From: Bacillota bacterium
GTDB lineage: Bacteria; Bacillota; Sulfobacillia; Sulfobacillales; Sulfobacillaceae
Assembly: GCA_021820675.1 (NCBI GenBank)
Contig: JAKADI010000015.1
Span: 1 to 11,725, forward strand
Length of the DNA: 11,725 bases
Direction: 5' to 3'
A model generated the notes under the pieces. The model was not told the origin of the DNA, did no database searches, and worked only from the letters and a program-made list of their open reading frames with translations. The position numbers and the translations under genes were made by a program. Positions 1 through 6,030 of this stretch are shown here, in pieces; the first letter of the stretch is position 1; each line of letters begins with the position of its first letter.

Positions 1-686
1 ACTATCATCGACTACACTCCTCTCTCTATGACAGAAAAAGCTCATAATTGAGAATTAACGCTCTATTGCCAGTATACCAAATGTGAGTCGACGCGGGATT
101 CTTATCGGTCCCCGCGATGTTGTGGTGCTGAATTTTTGAATGACGCTACGACAGTCCTAATCTGGGCATATTGCCACAAGTTTTCCTCGCCTTATCTATG
201 TATTCATGATCCCCGGAAAACGTTGCGTGATGGATTTGGAGGTAAGGGTAATTTCTTGGTCCGATAGCCGACACGAATCCTCGGCCTTCGTCAGAAATGG
301 ATTATGGACCGCTTGCGCTCAATCATGGACATTTTTTCGACAGTCCAGTTCGTTGGACTCAGATTTCTATCTCCGGTAATCCTTGTGAAGTTGGTATTTT
401 GAAGTTGACCTTGGGAAAACTCCACCGTCAGAATTTTATCTGAGAATTTTTGGACCTCCCTGAACAGCAGAGGGTACCGGCGACATTCTGACGAAAACCC
501 GCTAAGACATTGATTGGAACAAAAACTTGAATTTTGCCTACCCTTCATACATAAACCGTCTCTAACGGACATCTCGGGGTTTGTGGCAAAGTTACCCAGT
601 CTCGTTGTGCCGCACCATCCGCCAACAGCAGGCAAAGACACTTTCCCCGTCTAGGCGATTTGTGCGGGTCTTCCATTTTTTTGCCG
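1..686. other. Region with no recognisable gene
   Basis: I see no credible protein gene here. Open frames on both strands are short, lack a good ribosome binding site and show no family motif. The sequence looks like decayed or non-coding DNA. The longest minus-strand frame (about 291-641) is rich in Cys, Arg and Ser without hydrophobic periodicity, which is typical of a chance frame. It could be the residue of a mobile element or of a dead gene, but I cannot name one. Confidence 0.4.
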
Positions 687-715
687 CGCCCAGGTTGGGT
701 GCCTGGGTTTTCTTT
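687..715 (+). terminator. Possible Rho-independent terminator
   Basis: CCCAGG (689-694) and CCTGGG (702-707) form a perfect 6-bp stem with a 7-nt loop, followed at once by TTTTCTTT (708-715). This is the layout of an intrinsic terminator on the plus strand. The minus strand has no T-run after the stem, so it is not bidirectional. No intact plus-strand gene lies upstream, so it may end a transcript entering from outside the window or be left over from a lost gene. Confidence 0.5.
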
Positions 716-942
716 CCAGCGCCTTGGGGGGCGAAGGGTCAAAAAAGGTAACTATTCAGGTGCCCCTTGTTTCGCACCGTTTTCTCCCGCGATGTGTCCC
801 GTGTGGGGGATGCGTTTTCCTTAAATCTTCTGTCACGGATTGCGATAATTTCTTTCCGGTCTGCGATATTCGAATGTCCGCCAAATTGCCGGGCTCTCTG
901 TGACCCCCTCATCCCCGGCCGTTTGTACCAACTTATCCTCAT

Positions 943-958
943 TGTGAGCGTTATCACA
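943..958. promoter_or_regulatory. CRP/FNR-family operator, perfect TGTGA-N6-TCACA
   Basis: The sequence TGTGAGCGTTATCACA is a perfect match to the CRP/FNR superfamily consensus TGTGA-N6-TCACA, the form used by FNR of Bacillus and by many Crp/Fnr regulators. It lies about 250 bp upstream of the oxidase-like gene, with no other intact gene between. A clear -10 hexamer at the spacing expected for activation was not found, so the direction of action is uncertain. The presence of the palindrome is certain. Its binding protein is inferred. Confidence 0.6.
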
Positions 959-1206
959 CTGTCTCTTCGACAAAATGCACACGATCAGGAGGATCAAGGC
1001 GGAGAGCTCGCGCAGTATGCGGGCCGTTCCTGTAGATCCGCGTGTTTGTGGCATCAAAGAGATGATAGGATTCCGTCACCGAGCTCGACTAATGCCCGCT
1101 CCTCCAATCCAGATGACTGCCGCGCCCATAGCGCCGACAGGGATGTTGGATCGAGAAAGGTGTCGTGCGGTCAGCTCAAGACGGATTAACGAGGGAGATG
1201 GGAGTC

Positions 1207-2556
1207 TTGTACGGAGTTCATGTGTCGAAGTGGAGTATGACTTATTTCGCGGCAGCGTGGGTCTGTTTGGTGCTAGCCGAAATTGTGTGGAGTTCGGGTC
1301 TAGGCCAACCTCTGGCCAACATCGGATCTGCCTGGGTATTGGTTGGGGTGCATTTGACGACCATCGGTTTTCTCACCCTGTTAATGATGGGAGCCTTGAG
1401 TCAATTTGTGCCCGTTTTGACCCAAAGGGAACTGAGTAGTCAGCCCCTCTCGGGTATCACCCTTTTTCTGACGTTGGTTGGGGTCATGGGAATGCTGGCC
1501 GGTTTTCTTGCCCTCCCTCAAACAGTTCCGGGAGGGCTCTTCGAATCCATCCCGTGGCTTTTGCCAGCCGGTGGATCCTTAGTCGTATTAGGGTTACTGA
1601 TGGCGATTGTCAATCTTGGAACCACTCTGGCCAGGGCATGGCCCTGGGCCTTGCCCACCTGGTTTGTGGCCACCGGCCTCTTCTTTTTGCTGGTCACGAT
1701 TCTTGCCGGGCTCGTTCTGGCTGTGGCTCTGTCCTTCCCCCATCTTTTCTCTTCGCATCAATTACTGGTAATCGGAGGACGGGGTCTAGCATCTCATGTC
1801 GCCAGCGGCGTCGGGGGATGGTTGACTTTGACAGCAATGGGTGTGTCTTACAAATTGCTGTCCATGTTTACGCTCTCTCCCGAACAACACGGCGCTCAGA
1901 GCTGGATGGCCTTCCTGGCGACTACGCTGGGCATTGCCGTACTCTGGTTGGCCCGGTGGCTTAATGCCGGAGCTTTTGCTGATGGGGGATGGGCGGCTCT
2001 CGTCATCGGTCTGATTCTGTACCTTGGGGACATTGCCGCCCTTTACCGACGGAGAAAACGCAGGCGCCAGCTTGAACTCAACGCGCGTTTCGCCCTCATC
2101 GCTTTGATCTTCCTCGCGGGGATCCTGATCCTAGCCTTAACCGTGAGACCAGCCGGTCAGTTGTCCCAACTGGACATCGCACTGGTCTTTTTAGCCTTAT
2201 ATGGCTGGCTGGGTGGATTAGCCCTCACTCAACTGTACAAAATCGTGCCTTTTTTGACATGGATCCGTTATTTTGGCCACCATCTGGGGAAAGGGAAGAC
2301 ACCCAGGTTTCAGGATTTGGTTAAGGAATCTCGGGATCGCTACGCCTTTATGCTGTATTTCATCAGCATCGCGCTTGCCGCCTTGTCTCTCCAACAACGG
2401 TGGGAACCAGGATTTCGGATCATGATGTTGCTGGCTTTGATTGCAACTCTGGACATCGGCAGAGCACTGTATCACGCGGCTCATCCCCTCCAGCTCCCCG
2501 GTCTCGAACAGGTTAAACAAGCCGCACGGCCTAACCTCCCAGATCCTCGCCGATGA
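1207..2556 (+). CDS. Polytopic membrane protein, heme-copper oxidase subunit I-like
   Basis: This is a very hydrophobic protein of about 450 residues with roughly 11-12 membrane segments, a basic cytoplasmic loop (RRRKRRR, near residue 285) and a polar C-terminal tail. Helix 2 carries VHLTTIGFLTLLMMGAL (His about 49), and a middle helix carries SHVASGVGGWLTLTAMGVSYK (His about 197). This pattern of His, aromatic and Gly in paired helices is typical of proteins related to cbb3/NorB-type oxidase subunit I. I do not see the full set of catalytic His ligands, so it may bind heme without being an oxidase. Start choice: GAGGGAG at 1191-1197 is best spaced for TTG 1207. ATG 1198 touches the Shine-Dalgarno, and the longest frame starts at GTG 1165. 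A CRP/FNR-type box lies upstream and a decayed IS directly downstream, so the C-terminus may have been altered. An NnrS-like role in nitrosative stress is an alternative I cannot exclude. Gene reality is near certain; family is moderate. Confidence 0.7.
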   Translation: MYGVHVSKWSMTYFAAAWVCLVLAEIVWSSGLGQPLANIGSAWVLVGVHLTTIGFLTLLMMGALSQFVPVLTQRELSSQPLSGITLFLTLVGVMGMLAGFLALPQTVPGGLFESIPWLLPAGGSLVVLGLLMAIVNLGTTLARAWPWALPTWFVATGLFFLLVTILAGLVLAVALSFPHLFSSHQLLVIGGRGLASHVASGVGGWLTLTAMGVSYKLLSMFTLSPEQHGAQSWMAFLATTLGIAVLWLARWLNAGAFADGGWAALVIGLILYLGDIAALYRRRKRRRQLELNARFALIALIFLAGILILALTVRPAGQLSQLDIALVFLALYGWLGGLALTQLYKIVPFLTWIRYFGHHLGKGKTPRFQDLVKESRDRYAFMLYFISIALAALSLQQRWEPGFRIMMLLALIATLDIGRALYHAAHPLQLPGLEQVKQAARPNLPDPRR

Positions 2557-2569
2557 ACAAAACCGGCGG

Positions 2570-2922
2570 GTTCCGATATTGGTAAGGTTGCTGGGAGTGG
2601 AGGACATCGGTTTCGCCCCCCGAACATTGGAAACAAATCGCGTCCACCAATCCGTTGGAGCAACTCAATCGAGAAATCGGTAGGCGGGCCGATGCCGTCG
2701 GCATCTTTTCCAAGCAGGCCGTAGCACGGTGTTTGGCGGGAGCGATCCTGATGGAGGACCAGCGATGATTAGGCGGCATTTTCCCGGCGGTATTTCAGTC
2801 AAACGTCCATGGAGAAGCTGTACCGCGGCGCGGATCCGCCGGGGAGATTGCCAGAACCAGAGAGACAATTAAACATCTCTCAGGAAGCCGAAGTTTTTAC
2901 ACCACTTGACAGGAGGTGGTCT
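2570..2922 (+). mobile_element. IS256-family (Mutator-type) transposase remnant with right end
   Basis: Only the C-terminal end of a Mutator-type transposase remains. The frame from 2570 reads VPILVRLLGVEDIGFAP. It then shifts at the six-C run (2616-2621) into EHWKQIASTNPLEQ followed by LNREIGRRADAVGIF, and ends at TGA 2766-2768 after a Leu-rich helix ending LMEDQR. The EHW, S/TTNPLE-LN-E and RR--VGIF blocks are the hallmark C-terminal motifs of IS256 transposases. About 130 bp downstream, TTTTTACACCACTT (2894-2907) resembles the right terminal region of such elements, with the end probably near 2922. No left end, catalytic DDE region or target-site duplication was found, so the element is dead. 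It starts within 15 bp of the upstream stop codon, which suggests a deletion joined it to that gene. Confidence 0.8.
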
Positions 2923-2926
2923 GAGT

Positions 2927-3052
2927 ATGCTTGCCATTCAAGGAAACGGTGCTATTGTGCTCGGTCGAATCCAGACTGAGCCGGGCACGATTGTCCTCAA
3001 GCCACTCTCGTGCCGTGATTCACCGCACGAGATAAACTTTCAAGATAGTTGA
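2927..3052 (+). CDS. Small ORF, 41 codons, unknown
   Basis: ATG 2927 is preceded by AGGAGGT (2911-2917) at a 9-nt spacing, an excellent ribosome binding site. The peptide starts MLAIQGNGAIVLGRIQTEPG and ends EINFQDS before TGA 3050-3052. I recognise no family, and there is no signal peptide or membrane segment. The Shine-Dalgarno falls in the probable right end of the decayed IS256 element, so the match may be accidental. It could be the beginning of a truncated gene, since a promoter-like zone starts immediately after it. Low confidence that it is a functional gene. Confidence 0.25.
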   Translation: MLAIQGNGAIVLGRIQTEPGTIVLKPLSCRDSPHEINFQDS

Positions 3053-3067
3053 ATATTGGGCAGGTGA

Positions 3068-3085
3068 TTGTGATTTTACGCACAA
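3068..3085. promoter_or_regulatory. CRP/FNR-family box upstream of narK
   Basis: TTGTGA-TTTTAC-GCACAA matches the extended consensus TTGTGA-N6-TCACAA at every half-site position but one (G for T). It lies about 490 bp before narK, in an AT-richer stretch with no intact gene between. A weak -10 candidate (CATAAA, 3099-3104) lies 27 bp from its centre. Nitrate respiration operons in Bacillota are commonly activated through such boxes by FNR-like proteins. Together with the box at 943 this suggests shared control. The site is visible; its function is inferred. Confidence 0.5.
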
Positions 3086-3321
3086 TACCGCTATCGATCA
3101 TAAAGTTGCGCCCTATGGACCTGAAAGGAGATCATTTGATATCTGAAAGTAGGGTCATTCGGGCAGTCTACCATTGTATGGTCTCCTATATTATAAATTC
3201 AGGTTGAAATTATATGAATACCGCTCTCTGAACACATCCCTTTAACGAGGAAAATATTATTTTTTGTCATCCGTACACCAACAGCACTATTTAGTGACCG
3301 TCAGGGTTAATTGAAAAGGGC

Positions 3322-3403
3322 GATGGACACCGGGAAGCGAAGACAGAGTCGAAGCTTCTGTCGTTAATTGGATTACTCTCAATTCAGCCTGTCGGTGGCC
3401 ATC
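3322..3403 (+). promoter_or_regulatory. Possible branched RNA structure in narK leader
   Basis: Three nested or adjacent inverted repeats fit a three-way junction. The outer stem is GATGGACACCG (3322-3332) with CGGTGGCCATC (3393-3403), 10 of 11 positions paired. Inside are GACAGA (3342-3347) with TCTGTC (3357-3362), and AATTG (3366-3370) with CAATT (3380-3384). It lies between the CRP/FNR box and narK, where a leader transcript would run. I do not recognise it as a known riboswitch class. It could also be the remains of a small inverted-repeat element. Pairing is seen; regulatory function is inference. Confidence 0.3.
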
Positions 3404-3461
3404 TTGTCAACGGTATTTTGTGAAATGGTATGAACTACCGCGTCAGCCGAGGACGGATATC

Positions 3462-3578
3462 ATGAATGTTTTTGAGATCAATCTCCCCGTACTGGGCGAA
3501 ATCGGAGGGACGGTCAACCTCCGTCAAAGAGAGTCATTGCGGTGTCTATGCGCAATATGTGAGGAGGAATTGTTGTGA
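3462..3578 (+). CDS. Small ORF (38 codons) overlapping the narK start, CxCxxC motif
   Basis: ATG 3462 has GAGGA (3449-3453) 8 nt upstream. The peptide starts MNVFEINLPVLGEIGG and ends RCLCAICEEELL. Its TGA stop (3576-3578) overlaps the GTG start of narK (3575-3577), an arrangement typical of translational coupling. The C-x-C-x-x-C cluster near its end could bind a metal or cofactor. The narK Shine-Dalgarno lies inside its last codons, so ribosomes translating it would open that site. No family is recognised. It may be a regulatory leader peptide or a chance frame. Confidence 0.35.
   Translation: MNVFEINLPVLGEIGGTVNLRQRESLRCLCAICEEELL
3503..3523 (+). promoter_or_regulatory. Small hairpin that could compete with the narK ribosome binding site
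   Basis: CGGAGG (3503-3508) and CCTCCG (3518-3523) form a 6-bp stem with a 9-nt loop. The same CCTCC could instead pair with the GGAGG of the narK Shine-Dalgarno (3563-3567). This gives two mutually exclusive structures inside the overlapping small ORF. The alternative pairing is only 5 bp, so this is a weak, speculative switch. Confidence 0.2.
3561..3567 (+). promoter_or_regulatory. narK ribosome binding site
   Basis: GAGGAGG ends 7 nt before GTG 3575. This strong Shine-Dalgarno fixes the unusual GTG start of narK. Confidence 0.8.
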
Positions 3579-4915
3579 ACTCCAATAACCAGCATTTGCA
3601 GAATGTTGTTCACGGAAGTCCCGGACGCGCTTTAACTTTTGCTACCATGGGGTTTTTTTCAGGTTTCGCTGGCGTGGCGGTGTTTGGTCCTTTGGTTCCG
3701 CGGTTTACTCATCTCATGCATCTGTCTCCAGTCGCGGCTGGGCTTTTAGCGGCTATTGCCAGCCTTACCGGCTCAATTTTGCGCATTCCTTTCGGTGCGT
3801 GGGTGGACCGCAGTGGAGGCAAGAAACCCTTTTTAATCCTGTTGATTTTGGGATTAGTGGGTTTGGCCGGATTAATAGTGTTATTGAAATTCGATTATCC
3901 CCATCATCTAGCTGGCACTTATCCTTTGCTGCTGGTGCTGGGAATGTTGGTCGGTTCAGGCATAGCCACATTTTCAGTCGGCATTGGACAGGTTTCATAT
4001 TGGTTTCCTAAAGCACGCCAAGGAGGGCCTTTGGGCACATTTGCCGGGATTGGAAATCTTGGTTCGGGACTGTTTTCTTTACTGTTACCACTGGCTGTTG
4101 TCGCTTTCGGGATGATTGCCGCTTTTGAGCTATGGTTCCTATTTCTACTATGTGTCACGATAACGTATGCGATATTCATGAAAGATGCGCCTTCTTTCCA
4201 GTTGCAACATAAAGGGCAAACAGTTACTCCGGAAATCTTAAAGAATTACGGGCAAGATATTGTGCCTCATGGCTCAGCCCTCCAATCTTTATTGGATGCT
4301 GCTCATATAGCTCCAACATGGGCCTTAGTGGTGTTGTATTTTACATCTTTTGGTGGATTCTTAGCACTGACAGCTTGGTTGCCCACATTTTGGCACGGTC
4401 AATACCATACCGCACTTGTAACGGGTGGAGCTCTCACCCTGGTGTTTTCGGTATTGGCTTCGCTGGTGCGTGTGCCAGGTGGGTCCTTGGCTGATCGAAC
4501 ATCTATCCGTTATGCCCTCAGCGTTAATGTGTTGACCATCTTGTTAGGCACCCTCATCGTCATTTTTAGTGCGACGTTTAGCGTGGCTTTGTTAGGCACC
4601 ATTCTTATCGCATTAGGGATGGGTCTTCAAAATGCGGTGGTATTCAAACTCGTACCGCATTATGTTCCGGAGGCAGTGGGCGGTGCAGCAGGATGGGTGG
4701 GCGGTTTAGGTGCTTTTGGAGGCTTTGTGATACCACCCATCATGGGAGCCCTTTCGGGATTGTCTACCGGAGTTCATGAGTACGGTGCAGGGTTTTGGGT
4801 ATTTGCCGTCTTGGCGGTTATCGATTGGGTTGTCATCGGGTGGCTCAAGCATTATGACCGCACAATGCGGGCAACCTCTGGCACCGCTGTACTGCAGTCT
4901 TCACCAATGCATTAA
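3575..4915 (+). CDS. narK: Nitrate/nitrite transporter NarK (MFS)
   Basis: A major facilitator superfamily transporter of 446 residues with about 12 membrane segments that moves nitrate in and nitrite out across the cytoplasmic membrane. The N-terminal helix reads GFFSGFAGVAVFGPLVPRF. The two conserved substrate-binding arginines of the NarK family appear at R70 (SILRIPFGAWVDR) and R299 (LVRVPGGSLADR). The two Gly-rich nitrate signatures are GTFAGIGNLGSG (about 154-165) and GWVGGLGAFGGFVIPP (about 373-388). Both halves contain the MFS DRSGGK/LADR loop after helices 2 and 8. It starts at GTG with a strong Shine-Dalgarno. The hemerythrin gene follows after 34 bp with no terminator, and narGHJ lies downstream, so it is probably the first large gene of the operon. 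Length matches single-domain NarK proteins; it is not a NarK1-NarK2 fusion. Confidence 0.95.
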   Translation: MNSNNQHLQNVVHGSPGRALTFATMGFFSGFAGVAVFGPLVPRFTHLMHLSPVAAGLLAAIASLTGSILRIPFGAWVDRSGGKKPFLILLILGLVGLAGLIVLLKFDYPHHLAGTYPLLLVLGMLVGSGIATFSVGIGQVSYWFPKARQGGPLGTFAGIGNLGSGLFSLLLPLAVVAFGMIAAFELWFLFLLCVTITYAIFMKDAPSFQLQHKGQTVTPEILKNYGQDIVPHGSALQSLLDAAHIAPTWALVVLYFTSFGGFLALTAWLPTFWHGQYHTALVTGGALTLVFSVLASLVRVPGGSLADRTSIRYALSVNVLTILLGTLIVIFSATFSVALLGTILIALGMGLQNAVVFKLVPHYVPEAVGGAAGWVGGLGAFGGFVIPPIMGALSGLSTGVHEYGAGFWVFAVLAVIDWVVIGWLKHYDRTMRATSGTAVLQSSPMH

Positions 4916-4949
4916 CCAAGCCGGAAAGCGAAGGTTAAGGTGGTAGCTC

Positions 4950-5486
4950 ATGGTCGGGCCTGGATTGCAACAACCGGATAGTCATCATTTAATCCATGAA
5001 ATGGCGTGGCAGGAGGCAAACACGATTCAATCTGTCATTGAGCGATTGTGGCAAACAAATGCGGTGGAGCAATTTGTAGAGGCTACGGGCATATTCATCG
5101 AAGTGGTGGAATCGCGGATTCTGTCGCATGCCATCGAAGAGGAACGCGGACTCTATCCGTCTTGGCTCGCTATGAATAACGCTTGGACTGCAGTGGTCGC
5201 GTCGTTCATCGAAGACCATGACCACCTCCGCCGCCTAATACACAGACTGAAAGACATCACCAGGCAAGCCTACTATTCGGAGGTATTGCCTCTGATTGCC
5301 GAATTCCTGAAACAATCCCATGCTCATTCTGACCGTGAAGAGACCTTTATGGGTAAGGTGGATAATGGGGACAGAAAAGAGCGATTCTTTATGATACCGC
5401 CACAATCGTTACGGGGGCAGGTTTCGGCGGACGTATCCGACCTGACACGATTGGTCGTCAACGTCGCATACAAAAGTATGATGTGA
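4950..5486 (+). CDS. Hemerythrin HHE domain protein
   Basis: A soluble four-helix protein of 178 residues with non-heme di-iron hemerythrin spacing. The candidate ligands are HHLIHE (His 12, 13, 16), HAIEEE (H60-x3-E64), EDHDH (H90, H92) and SHAHSDREE (H124, H126, E130). The domain covers about residues 8-135. The last 40 residues are polar and unlike the family core. Such proteins bind O2 or NO, or help repair nitrosylated Fe-S clusters (the YtfE/RIC group shares the fold). It has AAGGTGG (4937-4943) 6 nt before ATG and sits 34 bp after narK. Being between transporter and reductase, a role in sensing or detoxifying NO or O2 during nitrate respiration is likely but inferred. It lacks the N-terminal ScdA/YtfE domain, so it is not a full RIC protein. 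Confidence 0.85.
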   Translation: MVGPGLQQPDSHHLIHEMAWQEANTIQSVIERLWQTNAVEQFVEATGIFIEVVESRILSHAIEEERGLYPSWLAMNNAWTAVVASFIEDHDHLRRLIHRLKDITRQAYYSEVLPLIAEFLKQSHAHSDREETFMGKVDNGDRKERFFMIPPQSLRGQVSADVSDLTRLVVNVAYKSMM

Positions 5487-5774
5487 CCAGCTTCGCGAGG
5501 CAAGAGCGGCCCGGAAGCCTCATGATTCAAATAGTCGATTCTGCTAAGGCCGCATCCTGGGCGAGTGAATTCGCGCAGGATAGTGAAATGGATGTCACCA
5601 CAGAAATCGTCGGATTTTTCCAGGCCAATTATTTCCGATATTCTCAGTCTCGTCATGTCACCGGATTGAACCGTGATAAAACGTCGTGACGCTTGGAGGA
5701 GTTGGCTGGGAAACCACAACGCTCACGCGGTATCAGATCCACTGCGATTGTTTTAGAGGAAGGAGCCATCAGTA
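5487..5774 (+). other. Gap after the hemerythrin gene, no clear gene
   Basis: A frame beginning at ATG 5483, overlapping the preceding stop, runs 68 codons to TGA 5687-5689. The same frame continues open past that stop to 5932. It has no Shine-Dalgarno, no recognisable motif and a Ser/Arg-rich composition, so I do not call it a gene. The stretch may be the decayed remainder of a gene that once followed the hemerythrin gene. No terminator is visible, so transcription may continue through it into narG. Confidence 0.3.
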
Positions 5775-6021
5775 ATGACGGATCACACATCAATCCCGCC
5801 GGTTTTCTCTCGGTTTCGATTGAGAATCGAAAAGACTTGTTGACCAATCATTCTGGGACTGTGCTTCGGTTCCCGCAGATGTTCCTGTGCAAATCGGGGC
5901 AACCGCGGATAAAGACCAAATCAACCATGTGATTGTCGTGGCCACAAATACGGTGGAGAGGGCAGACTTTCTCCACGGTGGGTCCCCACTCAGCGTTTCA
6001 CACGGTGGGCGGCCAATATGA
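5775..6021 (+). pseudogene. Frameshifted gene remnant ahead of narG (possible heme-binding subunit)
   Basis: ATG 5775 has AGGAAGGAG (5757-5765) 9 nt upstream, one of the best ribosome binding sites in the window. The frame reads MTDHTSIPPVFSRFRLRIEKT and stops at TGA 5841-5843. The overlapping next frame (open from 5824) continues protein-like with FWDCASVPADVPVQIG and DQINHVIVVATNTVERADFL, ending at TGA 6019-6021. A return to the first frame near 5970 would give PRWVPTQ. The order W-xx-A, beta-rich stretch, then a W-x-PT-like block loosely recalls the ethylbenzene-dehydrogenase gamma/heme-b family found beside some nitrate reductases. That assignment is tentative. What is seen is a good start followed by at least one frameshift, so it is either a pseudogene or contains a sequencing error. 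It sits exactly where some nar operons carry an electron-transfer subunit. Confidence 0.4.
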
Positions 6022-6030
6022 TCCGAAGCC

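Noticed and set aside
291..641. Minus-strand frame of 116 codons, considered as part of a mobile element or group II intron
   Set aside because: No reverse transcriptase or transposase motif and no domain V-like hairpin seen; insufficient evidence.
767..1189. Plus-strand frame of 140 codons
   Set aside because: No ribosome binding site and no family motif; the composition is Ser/Arg-rich, and it runs through the CRP/FNR-type palindrome and the region before the oxidase-like gene. Judged a chance frame.
1060..1230. Minus-strand open stretch with a hydrophobic, Gly-rich end (MGAAVIWIGGAGISRAR)
   Set aside because: No start with a ribosome binding site, overlaps the oxidase-like gene start, and no recognised family; could be a remnant but not supportable.
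975..1439. Plus-strand frame of 154 codons overlapping the start of the oxidase-like gene
   Set aside because: It overlaps a clearly membrane-protein-coding frame by over 200 bp and has a low-hydrophobicity, Arg/Ser-rich shadow composition. AGGAGG at 987-992 is not followed by a start codon at usable distance.
3115..3207. 30-codon frame with AAAGGAG inside it
   Set aside because: Very short, the Shine-Dalgarno suits only an internal TTG at tight spacing, and no motif; probably chance in AT-rich regulatory DNA.
5483..5689. 68-codon frame overlapping the hemerythrin stop codon
   Set aside because: No Shine-Dalgarno, no motif and a chance-like composition; noted only as part of the gap description.
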